From positions 1 through 50,668 of the IMG/VR virus record IMGVR_UViG_3300042691_045797: 50,668 nucleotides of DNA. One strand, given 5' to 3'. Within the stretch, counting starts at the first letter, position 1, and the number at the start of each line of letters is the position of its first letter. Below the pieces are notes generated by a model that saw nothing but the letters and a program-made list of their open reading frames with translations, was not told the origin of the DNA and ran no database searches. Positions 47,950-50,668 of this stretch are shown one piece after another. Source of the DNA: a virus. Both the position numbers and the translations under genes were made by a program.

Positions 47950-50668
47950 ATGTTACTTTGGCAAGATAATGAGGTTGATACTTCTGGTGAACAGGGACCG
48001 GCTGACAGGATTAGTACAGGTATAGGTTCGGGAGATGCTAAAAATATAATACCTCAGTTAATGGACCCTACTATGCCAATTGCTAGGCAGGGTATACAAT
48101 TTTACACAGATTTATCAAATGTTGCAAATCAAATAGATTCTTCTATCGTGTTGGTCGACAATGCGATGCAATCCATTATTAATACGATGGGCCAAGGTGA
48201 AAACCTGGCTGCTGGTATTAAAAAGAATTTCGCAGAAGCTTCTTTAGAAATTATCAAAATGGGAGGTTCCGAAAAAGAAGCTCTTGCAATACAAAGTGAA
48301 ACTTTGGAAGTATTGGGTAGAAACTCAACTCTTTCTAAAGAACAATATGAGACATTATTTGCAACCTCAAAAGTAACGGGACAATCAGTAAAGGAATTAG
48401 CAACTTCTTTGTTAGACGTGGGGGGTAACATCGACCAAATTGCGACTGACATGGAGGCGGTGGTTAGCAGGGCAAATTCGTTAGGAGTTAATGCAAAAGC
48501 TGTAACTGAAAAGGTTGTTGAAAACATGGACCAAATGAATAGATTTGGATTCCAAGGGGGGATTGATGGATTGGCAAGAATGGCAGCAAAGGCTCAAGTG
48601 TTGAGATTTGATATGGGTGAAGTCTTTGAACTTGCCGAAGATTTGTTATCACCTGAAAAGGCAATTGAATTGGCTTCGTCTTTACAAAGATTAGGGGCGA
48701 CCACAACTTCCTTAATTGACCCTTTAAGATTGATGGACCTTGCACAAAATGATGTCGGAGAACTTCAAAATCAATTAGGGGAGTTATTCAAAACTTATAC
48801 TTTCTTTGATGAAGAAACCAAGAAGTTCCAAATTATGCCTTCGGCTAGAAGAGATTTAAGACAACTATCACAAGAGTTAGGAATCCCTCTTAAAGAAATT
48901 GAAAAAATGGCTTTAGGGGCTGCTGATTTAGATAGAAAAATGTCAGAAATTGACTTTTCTGGTTTAGATGTTGAGGAAGATACAAGAGAACTCGTTGCTA
49001 ATTTAGCAACAATGAATAAAGAAGGTAAGTATACAATCAAAAACGAGGCTGGTGTTGATGAAGATTTAAATGAATTTATACAAAGATATGCTGACGATGA
49101 AGAAGGGTTAAAGAACTTTTTACAACAACAAGAAGAAGATGCCGGTAAAACAGCTGAAGAAAAAATGTTGGAAAGGGCTGACGCACAATTGAGTCACCTG
49201 AAAAAAATAGAAGCATCTAACGAGGCGACTGCAAAGGCTTTATCTTTGGGAATTGGGGGAAGTGAGTACGCAACACAGTTGTTGGACGCCCAGGTTGCAA
49301 TTAACAAAAAACTTAATGAAACAGTTACCCAAGGATACCAAGACCCTCAGTTTTTGAAAGATTTACAAGCGGCAGGTAATAACATGAAGAACGCTTCAGA
49401 GTTATTATCACAGGGTAATTTAAAAGACGGAATGGCAGATGCTTTATCATCAATGAAAGAATTTGGTAAATCTGTACTAACACAGACAGGGGAAATAGTC
49501 AAAGGTTATTTCAAAGACATTGGTAAATTAGGTATTAAACTTGATGCTAGTTTAGGTACTGATTTTTCTCAAGGATTATTAGATGCTTTAAAATATTTTG
49601 AAAACCCTGGTACGCTGAAAGTCACTATGTATGGCGATAAGACTGATAATACAAAAAAAATAGAAAATGCAGTTGCCGAACCAAAAGAAATAGAATCGGA
49701 AAATACTGAAAATCAAAACAAACTTTTTGACGTTTCACTCTCTCAATTAGAACAAACAATTAATTTAGTTTCCTTAATGGAGACAATGGTAGGATTATCT
49801 CAAAATTCTAATATAACCAATGAATCTTCATTAAGAGAAAGTGTAAAATATTATAGTGAAAAAACTGAGTCAAAAGTAGAAGGTGCCCCAACTACCAACC
49901 AAACATTTAATGAATCAAATAACCTCTCAGTTCTAAATCAAAATTTTGAAGAATACCTACAAACACAAAAAGTAGATGCCGAAAATCTAAAAGAAACTTT
50001 TAGAGAAATGGCTGAAAAACAAATACAGGTAATTCGAGAAAACTACACACAAACTGAAACTGGAACATTTATATCCAAAGAGACTGGTGAAGAAAAAACT
50101 ATTTTACAATTGATACAACCTGTAAAAGACTTTACCACCGAATTTTTTCAAAAATTTTTAGATACACAGCAAGGAATTTCTAAAGATATGGAAAACACGA
50201 AAGAAATAATTAGTACAAAACCGGCAGGGGAATTGGTAGAAGATACTAAGATACTAAATATAAAAACCCAACTTGAAGAGTTTACATTGTCATTAGAACC
50301 GGTAATTGATAAATTTAAAAATGAAAATGTAAATATAAATGAAATTACAAGTAGTATTTCAAATATTATGAGTAATGAAAAAGAAAATAAAGGTGAATTG
50401 AAACCTAACGAAGTTGTAGAAAATATTAAAATTGTAAAAAACGAAGAAAAATCAATAATTAATTACTTAAATGATAAAGTACAACCTTTAGAGATACAAA
50501 CTTTACCTGAAATAACAAAAATTTTAACTCAAAGTAATGACACTGTTGCTGAAAAATTAAATATCCTTGAAAATTCAAATAAAGAAACCTTACTGAACTC
50601 AAATGAATTAAATAAAGTTACTAATACACAAATACAATCACAAAATGAAAATAACAAAAGTTTAATAG
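47950..50668 (+). CDS. Tape measure protein, at least 906 aa (runs off the window)
   Basis: ATG 47950 (MLLWQDNEVDTSGEQGPADR) opens a frame that has no stop up to 50668. It follows the tube and gp26-like genes, the standard position. Residues about 150-290 (NAKAVTEKVVENMDQMNRFGF, GIDGLARMAAKAQ, FDMGEVFELAEDLLSPEKAI, LASSLQRLGATTTSLIDPLRLM) match the core of tape-measure proteins. The rest is long helical and charged (Glu/Lys/Asn/Gln), with many heptad-like stretches. T4 gp29 is 590 aa, so this protein is already about 1.5 times longer and the tail should be longer than that of T4. Its C-terminal part is not in the window. Confidence 0.82.
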   Translation, partial: MLLWQDNEVDTSGEQGPADRISTGIGSGDAKNIIPQLMDPTMPIARQGIQFYTDLSNVANQIDSSIVLVDNAMQSIINTMGQGENLAAGIKKNFAEASLEIIKMGGSEKEALAIQSETLEVLGRNSTLSKEQYETLFATSKVTGQSVKELATSLLDVGGNIDQIATDMEAVVSRANSLGVNAKAVTEKVVENMDQMNRFGFQGGIDGLARMAAKAQVLRFDMGEVFELAEDLLSPEKAIELASSLQRLGATTTSLIDPLRLMDLAQNDVGELQNQLGELFKTYTFFDEETKKFQIMPSARRDLRQLSQELGIPLKEIEKMALGAADLDRKMSEIDFSGLDVEEDTRELVANLATMNKEGKYTIKNEAGVDEDLNEFIQRYADDEEGLKNFLQQQEEDAGKTAEEKMLERADAQLSHLKKIEASNEATAKALSLGIGGSEYATQLLDAQVAINKKLNETVTQGYQDPQFLKDLQAAGNNMKNASELLSQGNLKDGMADALSSMKEFGKSVLTQTGEIVKGYFKDIGKLGIKLDASLGTDFSQGLLDALKYFENPGTLKVTMYGDKTDNTKKIENAVAEPKEIESENTENQNKLFDVSLSQLEQTINLVSLMETMVGLSQNSNITNESSLRESVKYYSEKTESKVEGAPTTNQTFNESNNLSVLNQNFEEYLQTQKVDAENLKETFREMAEKQIQVIRENYTQTETGTFISKETGEEKTILQLIQPVKDFTTEFFQKFLDTQQGISKDMENTKEIISTKPAGELVEDTKILNIKTQLEEFTLSLEPVIDKFKNENVNINEITSSISNIMSNEKENKGELKPNEVVENIKIVKNEEKSIINYLNDKVQPLEIQTLPEITKILTQSNDTVAEKLNILENSNKETLLNSNELNKVTNTQIQSQNENNKSLI

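Noticed and set aside
1-50668. Diversity-generating retroelement for fibre variation
   Set aside because: No reverse transcriptase and no template/variable repeat pair were found in the window, though the shuffled fibre modules made this worth a look.
1-50668. tRNA genes, integrase, transposase or attachment sites
   Set aside because: No cloverleaf-like stretch, recombinase motif or flanking repeat pair was seen. This is consistent with a lytic T4-type phage, but other parts of the genome are not visible.

Overview
The window is most likely part of the genome of a large T4-type contractile-tailed phage (myovirus) that infects a member of the Bacteroidetes. Phage origin is shown by a tail sheath (gp18-like), tail tube (gp19-like), gp26-like baseplate/tail-assembly protein, tape measure, neck/tail-terminator candidates and a family B DNA polymerase of the T4 gp43 type. 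The host is inferred. The DNA is AT-rich, genes are packed with ATGA/TAATG overlaps, and almost no start has a GGAGG-type Shine-Dalgarno; leaders are A-rich instead, as in Bacteroidetes.

Layout. (1) 1-705: the tail of an upstream gene and a 2-oxoglutarate/Fe(II) dioxygenase. (2) 728-17236: five adhesin or fibre-like proteins. Most are modular: a shared N-terminal domain, Cys-rich mini-domains and propeller-like domains, joined by mucin-like Pro/Thr linkers of the PTPTPTNT type. (3) 17304-30574: a + strand cluster of about a dozen glycosyltransferase and methyltransferase genes. It opens with a GT60-family polypeptide GlcNAc-transferase and includes an alpha-1,2-fucosyltransferase-like (GT11) gene, two FkbM methyltransferases and two three-domain fusions. 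(4) 30591-33535: a second fibre pair with a different N-terminal anchor (BppU-like) and the longest Pro/Thr linkers. (5) 33627-36407: DNA polymerase. (6) 36399-40376, minus strand: SNF2 helicase, Mn-type superoxide dismutase, a neck-like protein and a small protein. (7) 40414-50668, + strand: neck/terminator candidates, a very large sheath, a HAD phosphatase, tube, gp26-like protein with an overlapping-frame extension, and an unfinished tape measure. A small minus-strand ribbon-helix-helix gene lies before the sheath.

How it may work together. Regions 1-4 read as one unit. GT60 enzymes are known to start O-glycans on hydroxyproline (Dictyostelium Skp1, after a 2OG prolyl hydroxylase) or on threonine in mucins (trypanosomes). 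Here a 2OG dioxygenase, a GT60 enzyme, a fucosyltransferase-like enzyme and sugar methyltransferases surround proteins whose linkers are almost pure Pro and Thr. The inference is a phage-encoded cytoplasmic pathway that makes glycosylated, mucin-like tail fibres. A directional TATTTAT(A/T) motif precedes many structural genes on both strands and may be the late promoter.
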